Assembly (NCBI RefSeq): GCF_026151205.1
Contig: NC_087084.1
Location: forward strand, 13,966,235-14,030,234
DNA: 64,000 nt
Direction of reading: 5' to 3'
From: Bolinopsis microptera
Lineage: Eukaryota; Ctenophora; Tentaculata; Lobata; Bolinopsidae
This document shows positions 44,366 through 54,284 of this stretch, in pieces (within the stretch, counting starts at the first letter, position 1; each line of letters opens with the position of its first letter). The notes below the pieces were generated by a model. That model had not been told where the DNA came from and did no database searches. It saw only the letters and a program-made list of their open reading frames with translations. The position numbers and the translations under genes were made by a program.

Positions 44366-44853
44366 ACTAAATCGGCTCGCCCAAATTTTTTGTCATAAGT
44401 TGTATGACCAGCCGCGCCGAAAGTGCAGCGGAGACACGATAGTGAACGACAGTGGGGTGGTCGCACAGCGTGATACAACAAACTTAGTTTTTAAGAAAAT
44501 TTCTTGTGACAAAGGCCTATCGGTATGAAATTTGTCTCGATAAGTTAAGTGTATTTTTGGACGCTGATTCCGAATCACCCCCCATGGACGTATAGTATAG
44601 GGTAAAAAAATGCTTCCCTGGAGAGTTATGGGCAAAAAATCAATTTTGGATCACGTGATCAGGCTAGTAAAAACATGAATTCGATTGTTTAGGGCTCGGG
44701 GTTAGGTTACGGTTTGGTACAAGGGTTATGGATAGCTTCGGGGTTTTTATGGTTTAGGGATTGGGTTGGGATTAGGGGTTATGTAAAACGTTTTGTACAG
44801 ATGCAATACCATAAACCAAAGTCATGTGAAATTTTTTGGAGCGAGCGATTAGT
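44366..44853. mobile_element. TIR element of the (TTAGGG)n type, copy 2
   Basis: Same inverted ends and body as 3058-3461 (shared GATTCCGAATCACCCCCCAT and TTCCCTGGAGAGTTA). The interior array has decayed to imperfect GGGTTA-like repeats (44693-44790). A MITE A copy is inserted at its left end. Confidence 0.65.
44390..44478. mobile_element. hAT-type MITE family A, copy 5 (diverged)
   Basis: Ends TTGTCATAAG and CGTGATACAA inside the TIR element. The flanks CAAATTTT and CAAACTTA are a partly decayed 8-bp TSD. Confidence 0.75.
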
Positions 44854-45439
44854 ATGAGCCGATATGTGACACCGTGACCGATCCTAATTGGGCAACCTTA
44901 ACAAATCCCCCTAATGTTTAACGGGTAGTTAACGGGGTCACCTTATCCGTGATTAGGTAAAACCATCTCATGATCACACGTAATGAATAAAACTCGTCAT
45001 GCTTTTCATATTTTGGTCATCTGTCAGAAGCTGCAGTTTTAATTCTTTCATAGGGGACAAACGTAATTCCAATGGCCAATGGCCAAACCACTATTCAATA
45101 ACTATTTATTAGCTTGATCGACTATCCAAACTATCAACCAAATGTGAAAATGAACCTCCATTTTTAAAAATGAACGCGAAGATTTTTGAAGTTGAAAATT
45201 CTCGAACAGTGGGTGGTACTAAGTCATACATGGTATACCCAGAAGGATGTATTTTAAATTGGGCACTCAGTGAATGAGCTATAAAGGCCAACGTATGGGT
45301 CTGACTTTTGGCCCACCCTTCTGTATTGTAAATATTTAAAAAATCGTTAATGATTATATAATTATTTATTTTGTATTGAAGATCAGGGGTTTTTTTAATC
45401 GTTTAATAAGCCTTGACACCACCGCTGATTGAAATTCGC

Positions 45440-45536
45440 GTGCGATGATGTGAACCCTGCTTGATTCAGGGGATGATGTGAACCCTGCTTGATTCAGGGG
45501 ATGATGTGAACCCTGCTTGATTCAGGGGATACTGTC
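45440..45536. repeat. GATGATGTGAACCCTGCTTG triplication
   Basis: Three tandem copies of a 33-bp unit (GATGATGTGAACCCTGCTTG plus ATTCAGGG and spacer). Confidence 0.8.
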
Positions 45537-46063
45537 ATTATGCAGTAATGATCTGGTAGACAGGTGTTCGTGGACAGTTGTCCGCGGACAGTGGTCGGGC
45601 TATCTCGATACTGCCGAAACTCCTTCCAGACATCCTGATTCGTGTGTTGATCAAATCCCTGATATATAAGCCGGGTGAACACAAAACCCTACTGAATGTA
45701 GGGGGGAATGGAGCCCGAGCCACCTCTTGTTGGCAAAACTAATCATATCGCTTTTATAGTTTCAATTGCGAAAAGCAAAATTTGCTAACTTTAAGGCGAA
45801 CAGATAATATTTGTAATAAATTACACCAATGAAACCAACTGGAATCTTAAGACTATTGTCTGAAAATCTAAGCAAGACTATTATCGGCTCGAGAATTGAG
45901 CATAAATAGTCGACTTCTATCCAGAAACACTATATAGCGGAGTTTTAGGGCCTGAAAAGTGAAACGTGCATGCATGCGCGCTAAAACTCTCCTAACTCAT
46001 CTAGAACATGTAAAATTGCGGGAAACGATGGCGTGTCGACGTGTTGATATTTTAAATCTGATT

Positions 46064-46142
46064 AACGTTCCTTTACCATCATGTTGCGAACGTTAATGGT
46101 TAAAATCTTTTAGCGAACGCGTTCACAAACTATTTTTAGTGG
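46064..46142. repeat. Dispersed AACGTT repeat, copy 1
   Basis: Shares TTAAAATCTTTTAGCGAACG and CACAAACTATTTTTAGTG with 47893-47967 in the same orientation; both hold GAACGTT motifs near the ends. Confidence 0.6.
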
Positions 46143-46539
46143 TCTGTACCTAATTAATGACGGCTAAACTAGGTAAATTTGCGCATGAACCTATCAATAT
46201 AGGGATTGATGAAATCAAGGCAGTTAGTGGCACAGAAATCGAAAGGATTAGTGATTTCATAAATCAGTAGTCAATGACTAGACAGGGTTATTGAAAATTA
46301 CAAAGAATAAAATGGCGTCTGGACTTGGGACCAGCTCATAGCACAGTTCATTAATGCAATCTGAAAACCATTCTGCTAGCTAAAAGTAAAAAATGATTTT
46401 GTTAGGTAAAACGTACTGAAAATTAAAATTAAGATTAAAAATTGAAAACGAACTGAACTAAAAAAAATAATGACACGTCATGCTAAAATACATATTCCGA
46501 AGTAAAATTAATCCCAAATTTTCCCCAAATGTTAAAATA

Positions 46540-47040
46540 CTTGTCGACAAAGATTTCAAACCGTTTGCGCAAGGTGCAGCAATATTAAAACTTTGTCGTG
46601 CAAGTTTACGAACTAAATTTTTACAATCCAAAATAAAACTGTTTATATAAGAACTATTAATACGAGCTAAACGAACTAACTGACTAATAAATTTACCATA
46701 ATACTGGGATTTGGGATTATTCCCATCTAATAGGGATAATTAATGACATCAAAATTATAATCGTTCCTCTTGTCGTAAAGTTTTTAAAAAAATTTTCCCT
46801 TATAAATATTGATAGTGATAGTAAGACTAATATCTAAAAAGTCAGTTTCACGAACTGAAGTATTATTTTTATTCATAATCATCTCTGGAGGATATATTTC
46901 ACTTAAAACTCGTTCTAACAGACCAAAATCATATATAAGACCATACCATGAAGATTATACTTTTCCGAGCCACCGTTGAGCCTATATTGTTCTAAATCTA
47001 TGGCTGCGAGACCCATTGGATATCGGTTAGTTGCTGTTTG
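46540..47040 (-). pseudogene. Reverse-transcriptase C-terminal fragment, frameshifted
   Basis: On the minus strand, broken frames give LLERVLSEIYPPEM, RETDFLDISLT and, in another frame, YDKRNDYNFDVINYPY followed by YYGKFISQLVRLARINSS. This order (YPPE, FLD, YDKR-NF-FP, YG-F-SQL-R-AR) is the C-terminal signature of a widespread family of animal retroelement reverse transcriptases; I think Penelope-like but cannot settle the clade. At least one frame break and a stop make it non-functional. Confidence 0.6.
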
Positions 47041-47892
47041 ATAACTATAAGCGTATCAATGGTTGTTACAGTAAGCCCTCAACAGTTGAATACCATCCCC
47101 AAGCCAACAGTGATGATTAGTCGAAGCATAATGAAACTAGCCAAGTATTTAGCGAGACACAATGATGAACTGGCCGATCAAGCACTTTTTGGGATTCCCA
47201 GCATAAAATAACAACACTTGTTTCCAAACAGTTAAATTAAAGATTATAAACTTACCGTTGCCTAATTCTGAGAACATGGAACGCACACGTGCCAATATGA
47301 TTTTACGCGCGAATTACCCAGAATTAACTGAAACTGAAAGTGAATGCTGAAAGAGAATCTTATCAGTTATCGGCTATCGCGTCGCGCGGGGAATAATTTT
47401 GGTCACGTTCATCATTTTGTGTTCCCTTTTAAATACAATTACCAGTGCAGAGAGTGGTTTCAGAAACGCAAATTCAACTTGCAAAGATCAATTTACCTGG
47501 GTACGGTACCTCGCTCAGGCTTTTGCATTTATTAAGTTAAACACATTGATTTAACATTGAACATATTATGGCGATTAAAAATATGTCTATAGCAGATAGG
47601 GCGGAATGACAGGTTTAGCAACGCCCAGGAATTATAAGCAGCAAATTCTGCTACTGCTAGTGCTATCAGTATCACGGAGAATCGAAGCAAATATTATAGT
47701 GGTACCGTGGCATGTCCAGTGTCCATTCTGGGTCAGCGTTGTATAGGTTGCATGGATTAGGATAAGTTCCTGCTTGCTGTTGGCGTTGCTGCGGTGAGGC
47801 TGGCTGGAACAATTGTCGGAGAACTCTTTGGCTTCGTTCTCTCTTCACTTCTTTCTCCGCACAAAACTGTTTAATCCGTGGGAGGCCCTGTT

Positions 47893-47967
47893 TTAACGTT
47901 CCTTATGTTCCAAACGTTAAAATCTTTTAGCGAACGCGTCCACAAACTATTTTTAGTGAACGTTCCG
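47893..47967. repeat. Dispersed AACGTT repeat, copy 2
   Basis: See 46064-46142. Confidence 0.6.
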
Positions 47968-49115
47968 TACGAATTCACTACAAGTACAACTATTACTAAG
48001 CTTATATAAGGGCAAAATCATCGATTAGAGGCTTTTATCTTAAAGAGTGAACCGGAACGTGAAACAGATCCTATTGCACGGTGGAGAACCAAACTAGCAA
48101 CTTTTCTATTATGAATACGTTCAGTAGGTGAAATTTATTGTTATTAATTTTTACCTGTCAGATACGTAAAAAAAACAAAGTAATCTCTCCGTTAGGCGTT
48201 CGGGTAGGAGAAATAAGCAAGCTGATAAGAGACAATAAAATTACAAACGTATGCAATTAGTGTGTGGCGTGAGGTATATTTACTTTAATTTTTAGTGCCG
48301 ACTTTAGCTTCAATGATATCACCGCGCACCGTTAACATACTCATAGTCTGGACAGCACCCTTCTAAATCCGAAAAGTGTCATACTTGTAGTAAATATTTG
48401 GTAGAATTCGGTCCAGGACAAGCTATCAAATTTTTTGCTGCGCTCCGGTCTATCACAGCAGTTTTCCTAATACCGTAGAGAAGTTTTTTTTATTAACAAA
48501 TAAAACTCGATTACTAGACTCCTAGCCTGATACGAACTAAATTAAAAATTGCTCATAATGAACTTATCATCTTATCACAAATAAAAATAAATGCTGTTAG
48601 CTGTGAGCTTTTGCTGGTCCCATGAATATAATTCAATGGATATGATATAATATAAATATTCATATACTTGCACATTTACGAGTCTTCTGAATCTATTATA
48701 TTACATAATACACGACTTCTCATTTCATAATTCATATCAAACATTTATAATTATATACTCATGCAGCGAGAACAAAATATTTAGTGTCGAAACTAACACA
48801 AGCAGTCATATTGCCGTGTTGTAAAACGGCCGACCGTTTACTACAAGTTAAGTCAAGTCCAATCAAATCAAAACATAGTTTTAAAAAACGTATACGCTAT
48901 CTGCAACATTTGACATCTAGCACAACGTGCACAGTCTGGTTTAGTCAACAATGTTACCTGGGAACCTCAGGCTATCATGTTCATTAATGAATAGAGATTC
49001 GGCGGAATGACAGGCTGAGCGCTGCCCAATAATCAACAATGCAGCTCTAAACGCTGCGGACTTGCTATTATAAAAATTTATGAGCGCTCGATTTGAAATC
49101 CCGACGCGCATAAAA
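47968..49115. other. No gene seen
   Basis: AT-rich with one copy (48945-49025) of the dispersed repeat containing GGCGGAATGACAGGCTGAGC. Confidence 0.35.
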
Positions 49116-49341
49116 ACTGCCACTAACTGCTACTAACTGCCACTAACTGCCACTAACTGCCACTAACTGCTACTGTCGCGCGCAAATGCGTGGGCGCGAT
49201 TGTAGCAGTTAGTGGCAGTTAGTGGCAGTTAGTGGCAGTTTGTAGCAGTTTGTGGCAGTTTGTGGCAGTTAGTGGCAGTTTGTGGCAGTTAGTGGCAGTT
49301 TGTGGCAGTTAGTGGCAGTTTGTAGCAGTTAGTGACAGTTT
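49116..49341. repeat. Inverted pair of 10-bp arrays (foldback)
   Basis: Left arm: about six copies of CACTAACTGC (49118-49173). Right arm: about 13 copies of the reverse complement family AGTGGCAGTT (49203-49341). They meet at a GC-rich centre of about 28 bp (GTCGCGCGCAAATGCGTGGG). Single strands could form a long hairpin. Confidence 0.88.
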
Positions 49342-49915
49342 CTTTGCACTTAGCTCCTCCTGTGGACCAGGCAATGAGTGATGCTTGATGTCCGTCTGAT
49401 AAGAAAACTAAGTACCCACGACCACTATGAGTCTTGTTAGGAAGGTTTCCTAGACTAGCATGAGAATAGAATAACACTTTAATCTTGTCCTTCTCCAGAT
49501 TCATGCGCTTAAACTTCATCTCACGGGGTCCGAACTTGACTTTCTTTTGTATCACGTGGTGACCCCCACGGTCGCTTCACTATAGTAGAGTTTCGACGAT
49601 ACAGGGGGAGCCGCGCACTCGTGCGCGGCGGGTCATACAACGTATGACAAACTTTCTTCACGACTTTGTTTAGAATGTCCATTTGCTTTACCTTAGCACT
49701 GCTGGTATAAGTTGATAATTTCATCGTGTCGAATGAGAGGTCAGGTCTTGTTTGGTAACTTATCCATAGAAGTTTGCAGAGTGCTTCTTGGTAGAGTCCT
49801 TTCTCTCCGCTGGTCAGGGGACTCTCTGGGTCTTTGTTTCTTTTGTCCACTGGCTGTATCTTTTCACAGTATTCTCGTTGATCTGGCGTGCCAGACTGCC
49901 AGGTAATAGCAGGAT
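49342..49915 (-). pseudogene. Ty1/copia-type pol fragment, split by a MITE
   Basis: Minus strand. 49660-49850 encodes SPLTSGEKGLYQEALCKLLW and SYQTRPDLSFDTMKLST, typical of the end of copia reverse transcriptase; 49342-49538 encodes KVLFYSHASLGNLPNKTHSG and LIAWS, the copia RNase H start. MITE A copy 6 separates the parts; one TSD copy lies within the coding frame. The 3' side is cut by the 10-bp array. No LTRs seen. Confidence 0.75.
49547..49650. mobile_element. hAT-type MITE family A, copy 6
   Basis: 104 bp in reverse orientation (TTGTATCACG to CGTATGACAA) with the perfect 8-bp TSD ACTTTCTT on both sides, inserted in a copia-type pol fragment. Confidence 0.93.
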
Positions 49916-50470
49916 TGCAGACGGCTTTTTAAAATAAATTACTTGGAGGAATTCGCCGCGCCGCGCAAACTAGCATTTTTGCTTCTATATCGTTGCTTTA
50001 CAAAGCAACGATCTGGAAAGGTTGACATCGTCAATCAATAAATTACAAAATCATTGATAAGTTTAGTGTGTGTATGTATTTAAATAGTAAATACATACAC
50101 ACAAACTTTTTAATCGTTGTGTTAATAATAAATTGTTCATTATTTTTGTTATAGCATTATTTAAATACACGTTGCATATCTTTTCGGTGCGCGAAGCACA
50201 GCTGTGAGCTGGCCGGTGCACAATAAAAGTGGTATGCAATGTGTATCAAAGATTATTTATTGTAGGTTTATAACCTACCAAGACGCGCGCCGAGTTGAAA
50301 TCGCCGCGCGCCAACGGTCTTAAAATTTTAAATATTTTAAACAAATATTTTAAAAGTATCACCCGTTCGCGTTAATAATTATTCAAAGTTTTACACATTG
50401 ATTGGCAACGCGATCGGCTGATTGGTACTCGCAAAATATTTGCTCCAAATATAATTGCAACGAGTCCATC

Positions 50471-50595
50471 TTGACGGATGTTACTCGTCTAAATTTCTTC
50501 GAAGTAGCGCGCGCCGCTTTCTTCTCGAAATGTTAGGCCCGACGGCACGAGCTACGAAGTAGCGCGCGCCGGGCCAGATCATTAACAATGGTCAA
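50471..50595. mobile_element. MITE family B, copy 2
   Basis: 125 bp from TTGACGGATGTTACTCGTC to ACAATGGTCAA, flanked by AGTCCATC on both sides (8 bp match). Contains an internal segment missing from copy 1. Confidence 0.82.
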
Positions 50596-51049
50596 AGTCC
50601 ATCCTGATGCACGTTTTGATAAAGTACTAACATGCCTTCGGCGGTCGCGCGCTACTGCAAGCGAGAGGCGCCGAGGCGGCTCTGGTTAGAGCAAGGACTG
50701 ACCCCAGGCTACTATGTTCATGAAATAGAGATTCGGCGGAATGACATGCTACGCGCAGCCCAGTAAAATCATGCTTTGATTTAGAAATCAAGCTTTTCAG
50801 TTAGACAAAAAACTTTTTAAAACAACAAAATAAAAATTGTAAGTTTCAATATTGAATATACGAAAGTTGTACATGAATTTTATCTTTGTATTGAAATAAT
50901 TTTCCGCTTTATTATATTGCATTTTTGTTTTACTTTCATGTTTCATGCACAGTGCACGGCATATGCATAACTGAGTACACAACGACTAACTGAAATTGAA
51001 CTTTGATTTGTCCACAAAATTATTTAGCTTGTTTCTTTGGCAGCCGGTA

Positions 51050-51192
51050 TTGACCGTTGTTAATGATCTGGCCCGGCGCGCGCTACTTCGTATCTTTGTA
51101 GCTTCGTAGCTCGTGCCATCGGGCTATTAACATTTCGAGAAGAAAGCGGCGCGCGCCACTTCGAAGAAATTTAGACGAGTAACATCCGTCAA
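51050..51192. mobile_element. MITE family B, copy 3
   Basis: 143 bp in reverse orientation (TTGACCGTTGTTAATGATC to ACATCCGTCAA) with the perfect 9-bp TSD CAGCCGGTA on both sides. Confidence 0.87.
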
Positions 51193-52067
51193 CAGCCGGT
51201 ATAGTATTTTAAAACATATAAAACGACTTTTTAGGCAGCGCTCAGCCTGTCATTCCGTGAAAATATTGGCGCACAAATTATTGAATTTGCCTAAAGTAAA
51301 ACTAAAATATGGATCTTTACAAAATGAAGTGCAAAGCTCTAAATTAAGGGAATTATTATCACATCTAAAATAGCTAATAATTTAACTAATTATTAAAATA
51401 TCTGATTACGTGATCAGTAGATTATTATCATTATTATTAAATCTAAAAAAGCTAATAATTTAATTAGTTATTAACAGGCCCCTTAACATGGGCAATAACA
51501 TACGCTTTATAAATTAAATTATACAAAGAGACAAATTCAAGTCTATTTTCCGATTCTGTTACTTGTCCAATGTCTCTTTAGATCTGTTTTGGTTTTTCAT
51601 TGTGGGAGTTCCCACATTTGTTGGTTGAGAATGCTCAACATAAAATACATGACACTTGACTGCAGACATCCCAACACCAGTGCGTTGGGACATAGTGTTG
51701 GTCTGCTTCAGGATGTGTTAGATCACAGAGATCCCAGAGAAGCCGCCATCCCCTCTACTGCTTTAGCTCAGCAGCAGCATGAGCCCTGGTTTCCTCAGTG
51801 ATCAGGTTTCCTCAGTGATAAGTAGAACTGAACACTGAATGAGATAATTATTTGAAGAATGAGAATAGGCATAATGATCATTATTTTGTGGTTTCATCCC
51901 TATTTAGTAAAGAAGAAGTTAATTAACTTGAACTAGGTTGATGTGTAATTTTGCATCAAATTGAGATACAAGAGCTTTCAAAGAAATGCTCTTAGCCAAC
52001 TTTATAGTATTTGAAATGTCTACTTACTTTGACTTTTGCTGGCTGTTTGTTTTAACTTTTGCTGAGT
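51193..52067 (+). other. Upstream region of the 52-kb LINE
   Basis: A short copy of the GGCGGAATGACAGGCTGAGC repeat family lies at 51235-51262. The rest has no ORF with family support. The LINE 5'UTR probably begins here, but I cannot place its boundary. Confidence 0.35.
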
Positions 52068-54284
52068 ATGGGTGACAACAACAAGAATAACAAGAGAGCC
52101 TCATCTAATACAAATATGTCACGAATTCCTTCCCCTGCGGACAAAAAGGCAAAGTCCCGGATCAAGACCAACACTCCAGGACTAGAGGTGAAGGGAAAAG
52201 ATGGATCTTGTGAGACTATTGTTGTAGACAGTGATGTAACACTCCCAAAGATTGACAGTTCACACAGGGACAAGACAAAATGTCCATGCAATAAGTCAAT
52301 ATCGTCATGGAAGATTGACTGTGTAAAGTGCAAGCAATATTGGCACATAGACTGTCTAACTATGAACGGACTCAATCAGAAAAGCGTCAACAGCATGACC
52401 AATTGGCACTGCCCCTTTTGTTTGGTTTCACCAATTCCCACACTCGAAACTGCTGCAGATGTGTGTTATGTGTGTAGGAACACTCTGACACTTCAAAAAT
52501 CTAACAGTCAGTGTGAGACAGCTATTGCCACAGAGAAGCTTAATACCATCACAGCTTTTGGTGAAAAGCTTGCCAAGGTTGACTTTGACAGTCTTAACGA
52601 CAGCATTGCCGCCATCCAGAACCTTGACCTCCATATCAAGCACCTACTGGTTAGTGACAAGGGCACTGCTCCAGCATGGGTTGAAATGATGGAAGGAGAT
52701 CTAAAGCAGCTGAAAACTTCAGTTGACTCTGGACTCGGAAAGGTTTCTGAGACTGACAGTGACCTAACAGAACAGATTAGAGTGTTGAACAAGCAGCTGC
52801 AGGATTTCTCTATTCCTCAAGTAAATGCTCAATCTTCATCCAAGACCAATGATCTCATGGAAAAAATAGAGAAGAATCTCCATGAGCTAAATTCCAAGCA
52901 GTCTCTGGAGACGAATCAGGAGCTAACAGCCATTAGACAGTCTTTGAACACTCTTGAGCGAAATTCTTTGGCTTCTTCTGACCAACTTACCAATTCTTCA
53001 CTTGCCCCTGGCCCAGACCTAATAGCTAATGAGCATCTCCAATCAGGAGAAGAACCAGTTGTAGGCGCTATAGAAGAGTTTATTACCACAGAAGAGCAGG
53101 AAACTCTCCTCCTTGCCTGCCAATCACTTGACGAGGATTTTGTTGTGGAGGGAGCTCGTGCTGTGTATTCTTTGGGAGAACAATACAAGTATAATGGCTC
53201 GAAGTCATCCAATGGCCAACTAGCTTCAACTAGCTTCTCCAATCTAGTGGACAAAATCAATGGTGCATTCTGTAGTGGTGAAAAACCAAAGATCAATAGC
53301 CTGCTGATCAACCGCTTCAAAGAGGATGGCTCCCTACCGAAACACTCGGACGATGAAGCTACCATCCACCCTGAATCCGAAATTTTCACTGTGTCTATTG
53401 GAGGCCAGTGCAACATCAAATTCTTTGACAAGAAGACGGATCATATGGCTCTTGACCATACATGTGTGCCAAGATCCATGTATCGCATGACTCGACGTAG
53501 CCAAGAGTTCTACAGCCACTGTATCGAGGATGGGGCAATAACTGGTGGGGTGAGATACAGCCTAACTTTTCGTTCAGTTAGCTTTAGGAACAGGAACTCT
53601 ACATGCATCATCGGAGACTCGCATACTGGTGGTCTCAAATTCGGGCAGGACCCCAAAAAATCATTTGGGCAGTGGCTCCCCGGAAAACAGTATTTTGCTC
53701 CGGTAGTGGGGGATATAAATCCTACAGTTTCATGCGGATACAGGAATGTTCTCTTGATGTGTGGTATAAATGATATCAGGAAACCTGAGATCAAAAATAC
53801 CGCTGATATAAAGAACAATGTTTTTACACCATTTGTTCAGAAAGTAGAAATGATCCAAGCGCTTAACCCCAAAGCGAATATATTTGTGTGTCCGCTGCTG
53901 CCAACCAAACTCGTTGAGCTAAATCGTAAAGTTGTATATTATAATGAATTAATTTTTAAGGAGCTGCTCCATTCGAACTTTGGTGTGACTTTGGTACCTG
54001 GTTTTGACATGTTCTGTGATGAGGCTGGGCTCCTAAGCCAGCAATTCTCTAGGAACATTGGACGAAACCAGAGACCGGACTATTTACACCTTAATTGGAG
54101 TGGTACAGCAAAACTGGGGGTTCTTATACGTGATACAATACTTTTAAGGATGAATGGAGGGACTGATAGAAGGAAGAAGAGATCGGATAAAGTTGACAAT
54201 CGCTTATACTCCCAGACGATGGGTGGTTCCTCTCCTGCTGCTGCTGCGACTCAACAAGGGGAAGGTTACGTACCGTACCCATGA
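52068..54284 (+). CDS. LINE ORF1: PHD finger, coiled coil, SGNH esterase (738 aa)
   Basis: Starts at the ATG at 52068. Residues 72-118 form a PHD-type zinc finger (KCPCNKS, CVKCKQYWHIDC, WHCPFC). Residues of about 160-310 are heptad-rich coiled coil. Residues of about 510-700 are an SGNH/GDSL hydrolase: GDSH at 516-519 (nucleophile Ser518), CGIND at 565-569 (Asn568) and DYLHLN from 671 (Asp671, His674), so the catalytic set is complete. In CR1-like LINEs the ORF1 esterase is proposed to act on membranes or lipids during the life cycle, and the PHD to bind chromatin or RNA; both are family-level proposals. Its TGA overlaps the ORF2 start (ATGA). Confidence 0.92.
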   Translation: MGDNNKNNKRASSNTNMSRIPSPADKKAKSRIKTNTPGLEVKGKDGSCETIVVDSDVTLPKIDSSHRDKTKCPCNKSISSWKIDCVKCKQYWHIDCLTMNGLNQKSVNSMTNWHCPFCLVSPIPTLETAADVCYVCRNTLTLQKSNSQCETAIATEKLNTITAFGEKLAKVDFDSLNDSIAAIQNLDLHIKHLLVSDKGTAPAWVEMMEGDLKQLKTSVDSGLGKVSETDSDLTEQIRVLNKQLQDFSIPQVNAQSSSKTNDLMEKIEKNLHELNSKQSLETNQELTAIRQSLNTLERNSLASSDQLTNSSLAPGPDLIANEHLQSGEEPVVGAIEEFITTEEQETLLLACQSLDEDFVVEGARAVYSLGEQYKYNGSKSSNGQLASTSFSNLVDKINGAFCSGEKPKINSLLINRFKEDGSLPKHSDDEATIHPESEIFTVSIGGQCNIKFFDKKTDHMALDHTCVPRSMYRMTRRSQEFYSHCIEDGAITGGVRYSLTFRSVSFRNRNSTCIIGDSHTGGLKFGQDPKKSFGQWLPGKQYFAPVVGDINPTVSCGYRNVLLMCGINDIRKPEIKNTADIKNNVFTPFVQKVEMIQALNPKANIFVCPLLPTKLVELNRKVVYYNELIFKELLHSNFGVTLVPGFDMFCDEAGLLSQQFSRNIGRNQRPDYLHLNWSGTAKLGVLIRDTILLRMNGGTDRRKKRSDKVDNRLYSQTMGGSSPAAAATQQGEGYVPYP

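Noticed and set aside
49342-49915. Intact copia element
   Set aside because: Only the end of reverse transcriptase and the start of RNase H are present; no LTRs, split by a MITE and cut by an array.
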